Shown here piece after piece: positions 1 to 8,745 of a stretch of DNA of 64,000 nucleotides. The notes below the pieces were generated by a model. It had not been told where the DNA came from and searched no databases. It saw only the letters and a program-made list of their open reading frames with translations. Source of the stretch: Vulcanisaeta sp. JCM 14467 (GTDB lineage: Archaea; Thermoproteota; Thermoprotei; Thermoproteales; Thermocladiaceae); the NCBI RefSeq assembly GCF_001316245.1, contig NZ_BBDM01000003.1:1-64000 (forward strand). The letters run 5' to 3'. A program made the translations under genes and the position numbers. Each line of letters starts with the position of its first letter. Within the stretch, counting starts at the first letter, position 1.

Positions 1-181
1 CACGCCAGCGCCGTATTCGCTCGATCGCTTCACTTAACAACTCAACGGTCTCGCTCACGGCACCCTCATTGGCTTCACCACCGCAGACGTACTTCTTACC
101 CCTCTTCACGCCCATGCAGAAGTGGTTCCTCCTTAATAGCTCCGTGCAAAATTCCATAGCCTCATCTTGAGCACTAAACAT
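1..181 (-). CDS. Partial hypothetical protein, runs off the left edge
   Basis: An uninterrupted minus-strand frame of 60 codons begins with ATG at 181 and is still open at base 1. The visible N-terminus starts MFSAQDEAMEF and contains three cysteines (near residues 12, 22 and 32) with a basic stretch GVKRGKKYVC. No family is recognised. It is divergent from the small frame at 270. Coding is supported only by the open frame and ordinary composition, so confidence is moderate. Confidence 0.5.
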   Translation of the reverse strand, partial: MFSAQDEAMEFCTELLRRNHFCMGVKRGKKYVCGGEANEGAVSETVELLSEAIERIRRWR

Positions 182-269
182 ACCAACATAGAACTCTCAA
201 AACAATTAATAAGGCACTGACCGTGCTTCAGGACCAGTTAGCATCATCCTCCACCGAGAGTCCTCGAGG

Positions 270-536
270 TTGATATATCCGATTTACGCAGCAGCCCTAA
301 GCATGGAGTGCCTTGGCGACTACCACATCGAGGTGCTTAACAATGATGTTGAGGTCACCAAGCAGGTAAGGGCCCTGAGCACTGACTTACTAAGGCCAAG
401 GTACCATGTGACGTACATCATAACGAGCGAGGAACTAAAGACCGTAAGGGTAAGGTACGTGTGCGGTGGTGAAATGGGTGAGAGGGAATTAACGCTTAGT
501 AGGACTTTAAGGTTTGTGGTCGAGTTACTGCGTTAG
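270..536 (+). CDS. Small hypothetical protein
   Basis: An 88-residue frame starts with TTG at 270, with an in-frame ATG at 303 as alternative. It lies divergently from the partial gene at the left edge. The protein is a mix of charged and beta-prone residues (HVTYIITSEEL, VRVRYVCGG) with no signal peptide or membrane segment, and I recognise no family. An AT-rich stretch near 203-213 could be its TATA box, but the spacing is not decisive. It could be a real small gene or the remnant of a larger one. Confidence 0.35.
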   Translation: MIYPIYAAALSMECLGDYHIEVLNNDVEVTKQVRALSTDLLRPRYHVTYIITSEELKTVRVRYVCGGEMGERELTLSRTLRFVVELLR

Positions 537-635
537 GGTATTTGGCCCGCCTACCTCCGCGCCTCTTCGTCGACGGTCGTATTCCAAGTAGTCCTTGGCC
601 ATCCATAGACTTACTTCACGGTGGTGTTCGATCAC
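525..635 (-). pseudogene. Possible small gene or gene fragment, antisense to the end of the 270-536 frame
   Basis: A 36-codon minus-strand frame from GTG at 635 reads with protein-like composition (VIEHHREVSLWMAKDYLEYD, then a run of arginines). The same frame continues upstream for several more plausible codons before a stop, as if the N-terminal part were broken. The family is not recognised. It is reported because the 541-862 stretch has no other gene candidate. Confidence 0.25.
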
Positions 636-687
636 GGAGTTCCGCTAGATTGCCGGCTCTACGTTTATTCCCCTGGTCTCTTTTTAC

Positions 688-716
688 TTAGTTAACATTG
701 CAGACATGTTAACTAA
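688..716. promoter_or_regulatory. Perfect 11-bp inverted repeat upstream of aroC
   Basis: TTAGTTAACAT at 688-698 is repeated in reverse complement at 706-716 with a 7-base spacer. It lies about 120 bases before the aroC TATA box. Another GTTAAC pair occurs before the gene at 11899. It could be an operator or a transcription terminator hairpin for the region to the left. No regulator is known from the window. Confidence 0.5.
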
Positions 717-832
717 ATAGTATGTCTTATATTTGAAGATACATTTTAGCTATTTAGTATGAAGAGGTTTTGTGCTGTGGGTTTATTGTTTATTTGCTCA
801 TGTTTATCGTTTCCTTGCGTCTCTCCTGAATG

Positions 833-840
833 TTTATATA
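833..840 (+). promoter_or_regulatory. TATA box of aroC (leaderless promoter)
   Basis: TTTATATA lies 23-30 bases before the ATG at 863. This is the spacing expected for an archaeal leaderless transcript that starts at or next to the start codon. Confidence 0.55.
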
Positions 841-862
841 GGCTAAATACTGCCTTGTTTTG

Positions 863-1962
863 ATGGGTAGTGTCTTTGGGCGTTTGTTTAGGGTCGTTAC
901 CTTTGGGGAGTCCCATGGGCCTGCCATTGGTGTTGTGGTTGATGGTGTTCCCGCTGGCATAGCCCTTGATGAGTCTGTGATTAGGAGGGAGCTCGAGAGG
1001 AGGCGGTTCTGCCACCTGCCTGTCCTCAACCCTAGGTGTGAGGATGAGGAGTTTCAAATACTTTCTGGCGTTAAGGATGGGTTTACTGAGGGTACGCCGA
1101 TAGCGGTTGTTGTTTGGAATAGGAGGGCTGTCTCGGATTACTACATGGAGCTTTGGATGAGGCCTAGGCCCGGCCATGCTGACCTGGCTTATTACCTTAA
1201 GTTTGGTAGGTTCTATGACCATAGGGGTGGTGGTAGGGCTAGTGGTAGGGAGACTGTGGCTAGGATAGTGGCTGGTGCCATTGCTAAGGCGGTGCTTAGG
1301 CAGACGATTAACGTGGACGTGGCTAGCCACCTTGTGGAGCTTGGTGGTGTTGCCATTTCTAGGGAGGACTATACCTTTGAGGATGTGGTTAAGTCCTGGG
1401 AGAAGCCCCTGCCAATAGTCGATGATGAGGCGATGAGAAAGGCCATAGACGTATTGGTGAGTGCGGTTAAGGAGGGCGACAGCGTGGGTGGGGTTGGCGA
1501 GGTGCTCACTACGGAGGTCCCACCGGGGCTTGGTGAGCCTGTCTTCGATAAGTTGAAGGCTGACCTGGCAAAGGCGGTCATGTCAATACCCAGCGCCGTT
1601 GGTGTGGAGTTTGGGCTTGGGTTTAGGCTAGCTAGGATGAGGGGTAGTGAGACTAATGACCAGATAGTGCTTAGGGAGGTAGGCCGAGACTCGAGACCAA
1701 TAGGGTCGGCGGTACCCTGGGTGGCATGAGCATTGGCGAGCCAATCAGGTTTAGGGTGGCCTTTAAGCCGACACCGAGCATTAGGAAGGCCCAAAGGACT
1801 GTGGACCTGGAGAGGATGGTTGAGACGACCATAACCTTCAAGGGGCGTTACGACGTATCGACGGCGCCAAAGGCCATACTGGCTGCGGAGGCTATGACGG
1901 CGATAGTCCTCGTGGACCACGCAATGAGGGCTGGGTTGATACCGAGGGTTGTCAAGAGATAA
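863..1962 (+). CDS. aroC: Chorismate synthase (one frameshift)
   Basis: Converts 5-enolpyruvylshikimate-3-phosphate to chorismate, the last shared step of aromatic amino acid synthesis, using reduced FMN. Family motifs are visible: GESHGP at residues 15-20, the RPGHAD segment near residue 100, [10 protein letters not shown] near 120, and the C-terminal [13 protein letters not shown] and FKPTPSI segments. The ATG at 863 is preferred over the TTG at 860 because it fits the TATA spacing. The frame shifts once near 1690; restoring one base joins both halves into a normal protein of about 366 residues. It is followed by an ATPase gene and then tyrA. Confidence 0.93.
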
Positions 1963-2005
1963 TTTAAAATGTTGGGAGGGGGTAATCTGGTTAGGTGGGG
2001 GTAAC

Positions 2006-3140
2006 TTGCTATTTGACATACGTATTAAGGAGAGTCTTAAGGACCTGTTTGATAGGGATGATGAGGTTAGGAGACTTAGGGATAGCCTCAACGAGCCTTT
2101 AATCATCGTCTTTGGCCTGAGGAGGGTTGGTAAGTCATCACTGATTAAGGCCGTGCTCAATGAGTATGCGCCCAATAACTACTTCTACATTGACCTCAGG
2201 AGGTTCGAGGAGAGCGGCTACGTGAGTTACAGGGACTTTGTCAAGGCGCTTGAGGATGCTATAAACGCCAGGTCTAGGTCGAGGAGGTTGCTGAGCATAT
2301 TATCGAGGATCAGGGGAGTTAGCATTAGTGGCTAGGGTTAGCCTCTCCTGGGGTAAGGACAGGGTTATGTTTGCTGATGTGCTTGACTCGATCGATGAGT
2401 GGGCTGGTGATGAGGGTCTTAGGGCGATTATCGTCTTTGATGAGGCCCAGGAGCTTGTTAAGGCTAGGGCTTCAACGTACTGCCCGTGATTGCCTACGCC
2501 TATGACAACCTTAGGAATACGACGCTCATCATAACTGGGTCTGAGTTTAGGGTGTTCACTAGATTTCTGAAGTTGAATGATACTGAGTCGCCACTCTTCG
2601 GTAGAGCATACATCGACATAACGCTCAAGCCTTCACCAGGGAGCAGGCCATTGAATTCCTAAGGCGCGGTTTCATGGAGCATGGCATTAACCTCGACCCT
2701 GGCGTGGCCGAGCGGGTTTACGAGGAGCTTTGTGGTAACCCGGGCTGGCTCACCTACTTCGGCTATAGGGCCTTAGGACTGGCTTTGACGAGGCGTTGAG
2801 GGAGACCAGGAGGGAGGCCGTTAATTTAATTCGCAGGGAGGTATGTAACTTCATTGGTGAGGGTAGGCACCTTGCGGAGGGTAGGTACGTGAGGATCCTC
2901 GAGACCTGCATGAATGGTTGTCGTTGGTCAGATATTAAGAGGTCCCTTGAGGCCCTGGAGGGTAGGGAATTGAATAATTCAATTGTTGACTCCTTGATTA
3001 AGGCGTTGCTTGACTACTCATTATTCATTAGGGAGGGTGATAGGTATGTATTGCCGGATAGGTTAATGAGGGATGCCGTGGTTGGGTTTAGGTGTTTCGT
3101 TAATGCTGTAAGTAGTGGCGGAAAATGTTTAAAAATATAG
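2006..3140 (+). CDS. Archaeal PF01637-type ATPase (at least four frameshifts)
   Basis: A P-loop ATPase of the family abundant in Crenarchaea. The N-terminus reads LLFDIRIKESLKDLFDR, the usual entry of these proteins, followed by Walker A GLRRVGKSS near residues 36-44 and a Walker B-like IIVFDEAQEL. The C-terminal half carries the helical region with GWLTYFG and a winged-helix-like tail. The frame breaks near 2332, 2480, 2630 and 2775, but the pieces join in order into a protein of about 375 residues, similar to the intact paralog at 34923-36047. The TTG at 2006 is the chosen start. Its role between aroC and tyrA is unknown. It is either frameshifted by sequencing error or decaying. Confidence 0.72.
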
Positions 3141-3257
3141 TCTCTTAATAGCCTTGGGACCTCTATGGAATATCTAGACTCGTGAGGTTCTTCGTAAAAA
3201 ACCATTGGCGTGTTGGTGTAGTTATGGGTAGTGATTGCTGGTTCGTTGGTGGTTGTT

Positions 3258-4251
3258 ATGTTGAGTGAGTTGAGGCGTGGTATTGATTCTGTTGATGAGG
3301 AGTTGATTAGGTTGATTGGTGAGCGTGTTAGGCTTGCTGCTGAGATTGGTAGGGTTAAGAGGAGCCTTGGCATGCCGATCGTGGATAGGGATAGGGAGAG
3401 GGAGGTTATTGCCAGGTGGGTTGAGGGGCTTGGCAGGTTCGGAGTTGACGTTGAGACGGCCGTTGATATTGCCCAGGCGGTGATTAGGGCGTCTACCGGG
3501 GCTCAATTAACGGGTAAGCTGGACATTGGCGTGACGATAATTGGTAGTGGCAGGGTTGGTAGGACATTGGCAAGGGCCTTGGTAGGGTGGCGAGCGTGAC
3601 TATCCAGAGGCACAGTGAGGATTTGATTCCTAATGACGTTGTCATATTAACCATGAGGCCGACACAGGAAGCCCTGGACCTAATAAGTAGGTACTCAGGC
3701 AGGTTTAGGGGTTCCGTCGTCATGGACGCCTTCTCCGTTAAGACGCCCATGTTCAGGCTTATTGAGGACGAGTCCCTGAGGTCTGGCTTTCACTATGTCA
3801 GTATCCACCCACTCTTTGGGGAGTTGAGTAATCCGATTGGTGAGACCGTGGTCCTAATACCGTCCAGGTCTAGCGGTAATAGGTTCGGTATTGCCAGGGA
3901 GCTCTTTGCAAGTGCGGGCTTCAATGTCGTGGTTCTGGAGAGCCCTGAGGAGCATGATAGGTTGATGGCTTATGTCCAGGTTATTCACCACGTACTGTTG
4001 CTAACGCTTTATAAGGCGATGAGGAGGGCTGGCATCGGCCTAGACACGCCACTGGCTACCCACAGCCTTAGGTACACGCTAAGGGCCTGGAGAGGGTTCT
4101 TGAGCAGCCCGAGGTCAGTGGTGAGTTGTTTAGGCTTAACCCATACTCGAGGGCTGTGGTTAGTGAGTTGGGTGATTTATTAAAGGAGGTTGTTAGGGAG
4201 CTCGAGATGGGTAGTATCGGGGTGGTGGGTAATGATAATCAGGGCGTCTAG
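3258..4251 (+). CDS. tyrA: Chorismate mutase-prephenate dehydrogenase fusion (two frameshifts)
   Basis: Channels chorismate through prephenate to 4-hydroxyphenylpyruvate for tyrosine. Residues 1 to about 80 form an AroQ-type chorismate mutase helix bundle (IDSVDEELIRLIGERVRLA). A Rossmann NAD site GSGRVGR follows near residue 91, then the dehydrogenase segments MDAFSVK and HPLFGE. The frame breaks at 3581 (GG where GGG would restore ALGRVASV) and 4086 (CC where CCC would restore RALERVLEQ). Once joined it runs to TAG at 4249-4251 and overlaps the DAHP synthase start by 20 bases, which suggests translational coupling. Confidence 0.9.
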
Positions 4252-5226
4252 GGATAGGGTTGACGACATAGCGAGCATGCTGGATAAGACTGGGGCTAGG
4301 TTCAACATTGTTAGGATTTATGGTGAGGACGTAATAGTCACCTGGCCGGACGCTAAGGTTGATGATAGGGCCATTAAGTCCATAGATCCAAACGCTGTGA
4401 TTATTGAGGTTAAGGCCAAGTACCAATTGGTCAGTAATGCCTGGAGAGATAGGACGATCGTTGATGTTGATGGCGTTAGGATTGGCGGCGGTGAGGTTGT
4501 GGTTGCGGCTGGTCCCTGCGCCGTGGAGAGTTATGAGCAGGTTAGGGATACGGCAATAGCCGTTAAGGAGCCGGGGCCAAATTGCTCAGGGGTGGTGCCT
4601 TTAAGCCTAGGACTAGCCCATACAGCTTCCAGGGGCTTGGCGTTGAGGGGCTCAGGATACTTAGGAGGGTTGGAGATGAGGTTGGTTTGCCCGTGGTTTC
4701 GGAGGTTATGGATACGAGGATGGTCAGGACGGTGGCTGAGTACGTGGACATGCTCCAGGTAGGTGCTAGGAATGCCCAAAACTTCGACCTACTTAAGGAG
4801 GTTGGTAGGGCGGGCAAGCCCGTGCTTCTCAAGCGTGGCCTTGGTAATACGGTTGAGGAGTGGCTTCAGGCGGCTGAGTACATACTACTGGAGGGCAATG
4901 GGGACGTGGTGCTTTGCGAGAGGGGTATTAGGACGTTCGAGCATGCTACCAGGTTTACCCTGGACCTTGGTGCCGTTGTCGTTGCCAAGAAGTTGACGCA
5001 CCTACCAATCTGCGTTGATCCATCGCACCCGGCAGGTAGGAGGGACCTGGTGATACCGCTGGCCCTGGCTGCAATAGCCGCTGGAGCCGACATGCTACTT
5101 GTGGAGGTTCACCCAAGGCCCTGGGAGGCGCTTTCCGATGCTGAGCAGCAGTTGACCTTTGACATGTTTAGGGAGTTGATGGTTAAGGGTAGGGAGGTGG
5201 CTAGGGCGATTGGTAGGTCGTTATGA
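4232..5226 (+). CDS. aroF: 3-Deoxy-7-phosphoheptulonate (DAHP) synthase, class I-beta type (one frameshift)
   Basis: Condenses PEP with erythrose-4-phosphate, the entry step of the shikimate pathway. The first ~70 residues form a ferredoxin-like (ACT-like) regulatory domain, as in Thermotoga-type enzymes. Catalytic-domain motifs are AGPCAVES, GGAFKPRTSPYSFQG, LKRG and CVDPSHPAG. The start ATG at 4232 gives MIIRASRDRV and overlaps the tyrA stop. One frameshift near 4570 is repaired by one extra G (EAGAKLLRGG). The stop overlaps the aroB start by ATGA. The N-terminal domain suggests feedback inhibition by an aromatic amino acid, but this is inferred from the family. Confidence 0.92.
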
Positions 5227-6269
5227 GGGAGTTCACGTATAAATCGCGCGATGGGGAGGTCAGGGTATTGATAAATGTTGATCACAGCGCGGCAATAGAG
5301 GGCGTCTTGGGGAATTACACGGGCTGCGTGGCCTTCGTATCGAGGAGCATAGTAGATAAAGTTCGCACGAAGTGCCCCGTGGTTCCAGTGGTTGATGGTG
5401 AGGAAGGTAAGAGTATTGAGTCTGCGCTAAGTATTGTCAGGAGCGCCCATGAGCTCGGTATCGACAGAGACGGCTTATTCATAGGGGTTGGCGGTGGTAG
5501 CGTCCTTGATGTCGTTGGTTTCTCGGCGTCGATATACCTCAGAGGTGTTGATTATGTCAATGCGCCAACAACCATGCTATCCATGGTCGATGCATCCCTC
5601 GGCGGTAAGACCGGGGTTAATGCCCTGGGTCTTAAGAACATAATTGGGGTCATTAGGCAGCCCAGGTATGTGATTGTCGACCTATCCTTCCTCGAATCAT
5701 TACCCACGCCCAATTACATTGATGGGTTTGCCGAGGTCATTAAGTACGGCGTAACATTGGATAAGGACTTACTCGACCAGGTAATTAATCGCTCAGGTGA
5801 GTTATTGAGTAAGGACCGAGTAATCCTTGAGGAGGTGATTTACAGGTCGTTGAGGGATAAGGCAGAGATTGTCAAGGCTGATGAGTTGGATAGGGCTGGG
5901 GTCAGGGCCGTGCTTAACTATGGACACACGGTTGGCCACGCCATTGAGGCTGTGACGAATTTCTCAGTTAGCCATGGTAAGGCCGTGGCCCTGGGAATGA
6001 TTTGTGAGTCACGTATTGGTGTTCGGCTTGGCTATACGCCAAGGGACGTGCCTGACATATTATTGAGTGCCCTATCCAAGTTTGACTTAATCAATAAGGT
6101 TGATATTGATGTTAATGGCCTTGTTAATGCCATGGTTAGGGATAAGAAGAGGAGTGGTGACTTCATTAAACTACCCGTGGTTACTGATGTGGGTAAATGG
6201 AGCCTTGTCAAGGTGGGTGTTGGGGAGTTAGTTAGGTTGGTGATTGAGGAATGCAGGTCTATGCCGTGA
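5223..6269 (+). CDS. aroB: 3-Dehydroquinate synthase
   Basis: Cyclises DAHP to 3-dehydroquinate with bound NAD and a divalent metal. Intact, 348 residues, a normal length. Visible are the NAD loop GVGGGSVLDV near residues 87-96, PTTMLSMVDASLGGKTGVN, and the metal-binding segments GHTVGHAIE and SHGKAVALGM. Its ATG overlaps the DAHP synthase stop (ATGA) and its end overlaps the aroE start by 19 bases, so it sits in the middle of a tightly coupled operon. Confidence 0.95.
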   Translation: MREFTYKSRDGEVRVLINVDHSAAIEGVLGNYTGCVAFVSRSIVDKVRTKCPVVPVVDGEEGKSIESALSIVRSAHELGIDRDGLFIGVGGGSVLDVVGFSASIYLRGVDYVNAPTTMLSMVDASLGGKTGVNALGLKNIIGVIRQPRYVIVDLSFLESLPTPNYIDGFAEVIKYGVTLDKDLLDQVINRSGELLSKDRVILEEVIYRSLRDKAEIVKADELDRAGVRAVLNYGHTVGHAIEAVTNFSVSHGKAVALGMICESRIGVRLGYTPRDVPDILLSALSKFDLINKVDIDVNGLVNAMVRDKKRSGDFIKLPVVTDVGKWSLVKVGVGELVRLVIEECRSMP

Positions 6270-7053
6270 TTGGCTACCCACTCAATTACACACTGTCACC
6301 AAACATACACAACTACGTATTTAGGGCGCTGAGGATTGACGCAGTCTACGTGCCGCTTAGGGTATCACCAGGTAGGTTGGGTCACTTCGTGGAGTTTGCC
6401 AGGGACTCCCTAAGTGGGTTTAACGTGACCATACCGCACAAGGTCGCGATAGCCAATTTAATAGATGAGGTCGTTGGCCCGGCAAAGGAGCTTGGTAGTG
6501 TGAATACGGTGGTTAATAGGGACGGTGAGTTGATTGGCTACAACACTGATTACCTGGCAATTAAGCAAGCCCTAAGTGAGCGTGGTTACTCGGGTGGTGA
6601 TGCCTAATCATTGGCGCTGGTGGTGTTGCCAGGGCGGTAGCGCTAGCCCTTAGGGACTTGGGCTGTGGTAGGGTCTACGTCATGAATAGGACGGTGGAGC
6701 ACGGTCGTGAGCTATGCTCATTGATTAATTCCTGGAAAATTGATTGCACGGCACTCGGTATTCAGCGAGATGTTGGCCTTAAGGTTCAATTACTAATTAA
6801 TGCAACACCACTGGGTGTCGGCGAGGAATTCCCAATTAGACCTAGAGACGTTGGGGCAGGGCTTGTGCTGGACCTGGCATATAAGCCAGGTGGTGTTACG
6901 AGTCTCACTAGGCATGCCATGGAGGAATCCGTGCCCTTCATAGATGGTCTTGAGATACTGGTTAGGCAGGCAATTGAGGCTGATAGGATTTGGCTTGGAC
7001 CTTTGAGTCACCGACCTGGCGAGATGTGCTTGGGAAGTTGCGTGAAGGATTGA
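6251..7053 (+). CDS. aroE: Shikimate dehydrogenase (one frameshift)
   Basis: Reduces 3-dehydroshikimate to shikimate with NADPH. Motifs are SPNIHN near residue 17, FNVTIPHK near 57, the NTDY segment, a Rossmann IIGAGGVARAV, NRT for NADP, and a C-terminal GLEILVRQA. The frame breaks at about 6603, where GCCTAATC should read GCCCTAATC (one C short). The rejoined protein is about 267 residues. No 3-dehydroquinate dehydratase domain is fused to it, although such fusions exist elsewhere. Confidence 0.92.
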
Positions 7054-7127
7054 TTTAACTCCTTACTCCCTATTGAGCAATGATAACGAACTCTTAAGTA
7101 ACTTAATCTTATTACACATGCCAATGC

Positions 7128-7753
7128 TCAGCTGCCCAGGCCCTGTCCTGCCACGCACTGAGCAGTACATGAGGCTGAGCCCAGGATTATGGACACAGCC
7201 CTATAGGCTGGGTTCCTCGGTATCACCGCCACGTGAACATCACCAATACCGATTAGCCTGAGTAGGTTTAGGAAGTCATCATCATTTATCGAGAATACCT
7301 TATACACGAGTGCCTTAAACCTCCTCGCAACATCGAGATCCCTTAGGGCAAGTTCGTAAGCATTCACGTCCTTACTAAACACGTGTCTTGACAGTATCGA
7401 TCCCTCGGCAATGTCACCATACACGTCCGGGTACTTGATCAATAAATCAACCTCTACGTCAGGCACTGCACCAACGCTTTTACCGAACTCTAAGATGCCG
7501 TACTTAACCTCGGGACTAACGTTGCGGTTACCACCCTCACCGCGCTCCCTAACTGTGACGATTGTTGGGTAGTGGGATGCGTAATCCTCAATGACCTTCT
7601 TAACCTCCCGCGTCAGGGCTAGGTTCTCCATGTAATCAACCTAAGTTCCACGGCCTCGCAGGATGTGGGTAGGTAGTAAAATGATGGCTTCCTCAATGGC
7701 ATGGCGCATACGAGCGTGGGTTTGCTCATCAGTAGTTTGTCCCATGTAGACAT
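7128..7753 (-). CDS. Conserved-looking protein of unknown function inside the aro cluster (one frameshift)
   Basis: Runs against its neighbours between aroE and aroK. The long 3' part (from about 7631) encodes a 167-residue mixed alpha/beta protein with DVEVDLLIKYPDVYG and FSINDDDFLNLLRLIGIG. Upstream, in a shifted frame, an ATG at 7753 encodes MSTWDKLLMSKPTLVCAMPL, which continues into the main frame if about one base is restored near 7625. Total length is about 209 residues. No motif identifies a function, and it shows no resemblance that I can see to 3-dehydroquinate dehydratase, the one shikimate enzyme lacking here. The C-terminal cysteines (SCTAQC) could be a metal or disulfide site. 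Confidence 0.55.
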
Positions 7754-7816
7754 TACTAGGTATTAATACTTAGAACTTTAAAAACATTGTTTCTATAAAT
7801 TAATACTAAATAGATC

Positions 7817-8642
7817 ATGGGCTTGGTGTACGGTGAATACATAACCTATGGAGGCATATCTATAGTGAATGCAGTACCTGCATGGCTAGGCGGCGCAGCG
7901 GCTATAGACCTTAAGGTAAGGGTTAGGGCTAGGGAGGGCTTCTGTGAAATGGGTGATTTTATAAGATTCGTCATTAATTACCTAAGGGGCAGGTTTAATT
8001 TTGATTATGAAATCTGTGTTGAGGTTGATAGTGAGGTTCCCCAGGGCAGTGGTTTGAAGAGTAATAGTGCCGTAGCAGTGGGTGTGATCCACGCCGTGTT
8101 AAGCCTACTCAGGGGAGGTGATGTTGATCCGCTGGAGTCGGCTAGGCTGGCGGCTGAGGTTACTAGCCCATGGCTCATCAATAACCGGCGCATTCGATGA
8201 TGCGTCGGCGGCAATACTGGGTGGCGTGGTATTCACGGATAATAAGTCGTTAAGGGTTATTAGGCAATTGAACATAGAACCACTGACCGTGGTCATAACG
8301 GGCTATGGCAATAGGAAGAACTTACAGGGCATCGATAGGTTGAGGGGCCTGTCAGGGATTTACAGGGAGTTATTCAGCATAGCACTTAACGGCGATTTAT
8401 GGAGGGTGGCAACAATAAATGGAATACTCGTTGCCGAATCCCTGGGTTATCACAGGGCTTTAGAGACCATAGGCGCCGCCATGAGGCTTGGGGCATTGGC
8501 GTCTGGGGTTAGTGGTAATGGCCCATCAATATACGCGGTCTTTAAGCCAGGTGATGAGGGTCCATTTATAGATTATATAAGGAGTACCTGGGGTTACTAC
8601 CTAGTCACTAGGCTAGTTGGTACTAGGTACTTATTGTCGTGA
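7817..8642 (+). CDS. aroK: Archaeal shikimate kinase, GHMP family (frameshifted)
   Basis: Phosphorylates shikimate at the 3-hydroxyl using ATP. This is the archaeal enzyme of the GHMP kinase superfamily, unrelated to bacterial AroK. The phosphate-binding motif PQGSGLKSNSA is near residues 76-86, TGAFDDASA lies in the middle, and the third GHMP motif (LASGVSGNGPS) is near the C-terminus. Around 8163 two bases appear missing; EVTKAHGSSITG would be restored by one A and one G in short runs. A TATA-like CTTTAAAAA at 7776-7784 precedes it. Confidence 0.9.
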
Positions 8643-8745
8643 TTTTCTATGTGTTACGTATTGAGAATATAGATAATATAGGCTAGGATAATCCTTAAAT
8701 ATTTGTTAAACGCCTGCAGCTCCGTATGGAATATCAGGAATTCCA

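Noticed and set aside
688-716. Inverted repeat as a transposon end
   Set aside because: It is a compact palindrome with a 7-base loop, no transposase frame lies next to it and no second copy flanks a gene.
746-1330. 194-codon open frame on the minus strand opposite aroC
   Set aside because: It lies wholly antisense to aroC, whose motifs are clear. Its composition (many Pro, Thr, Asn, His) is what GC-biased third positions produce on the other strand.
2006-3140. ATPase between aroC and tyrA as an inserted toxin-like or mobile gene
   Set aside because: Nothing in the flanks (repeats, duplicated sites) supports insertion. Only its four frameshifts are unusual, and these match the general error pattern.
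7128-7753. Reversed gene as the missing 3-dehydroquinate dehydratase
   Set aside because: No TIM-barrel type I motifs (Schiff-base lysine region) and no type II histidine/arginine pattern can be seen.
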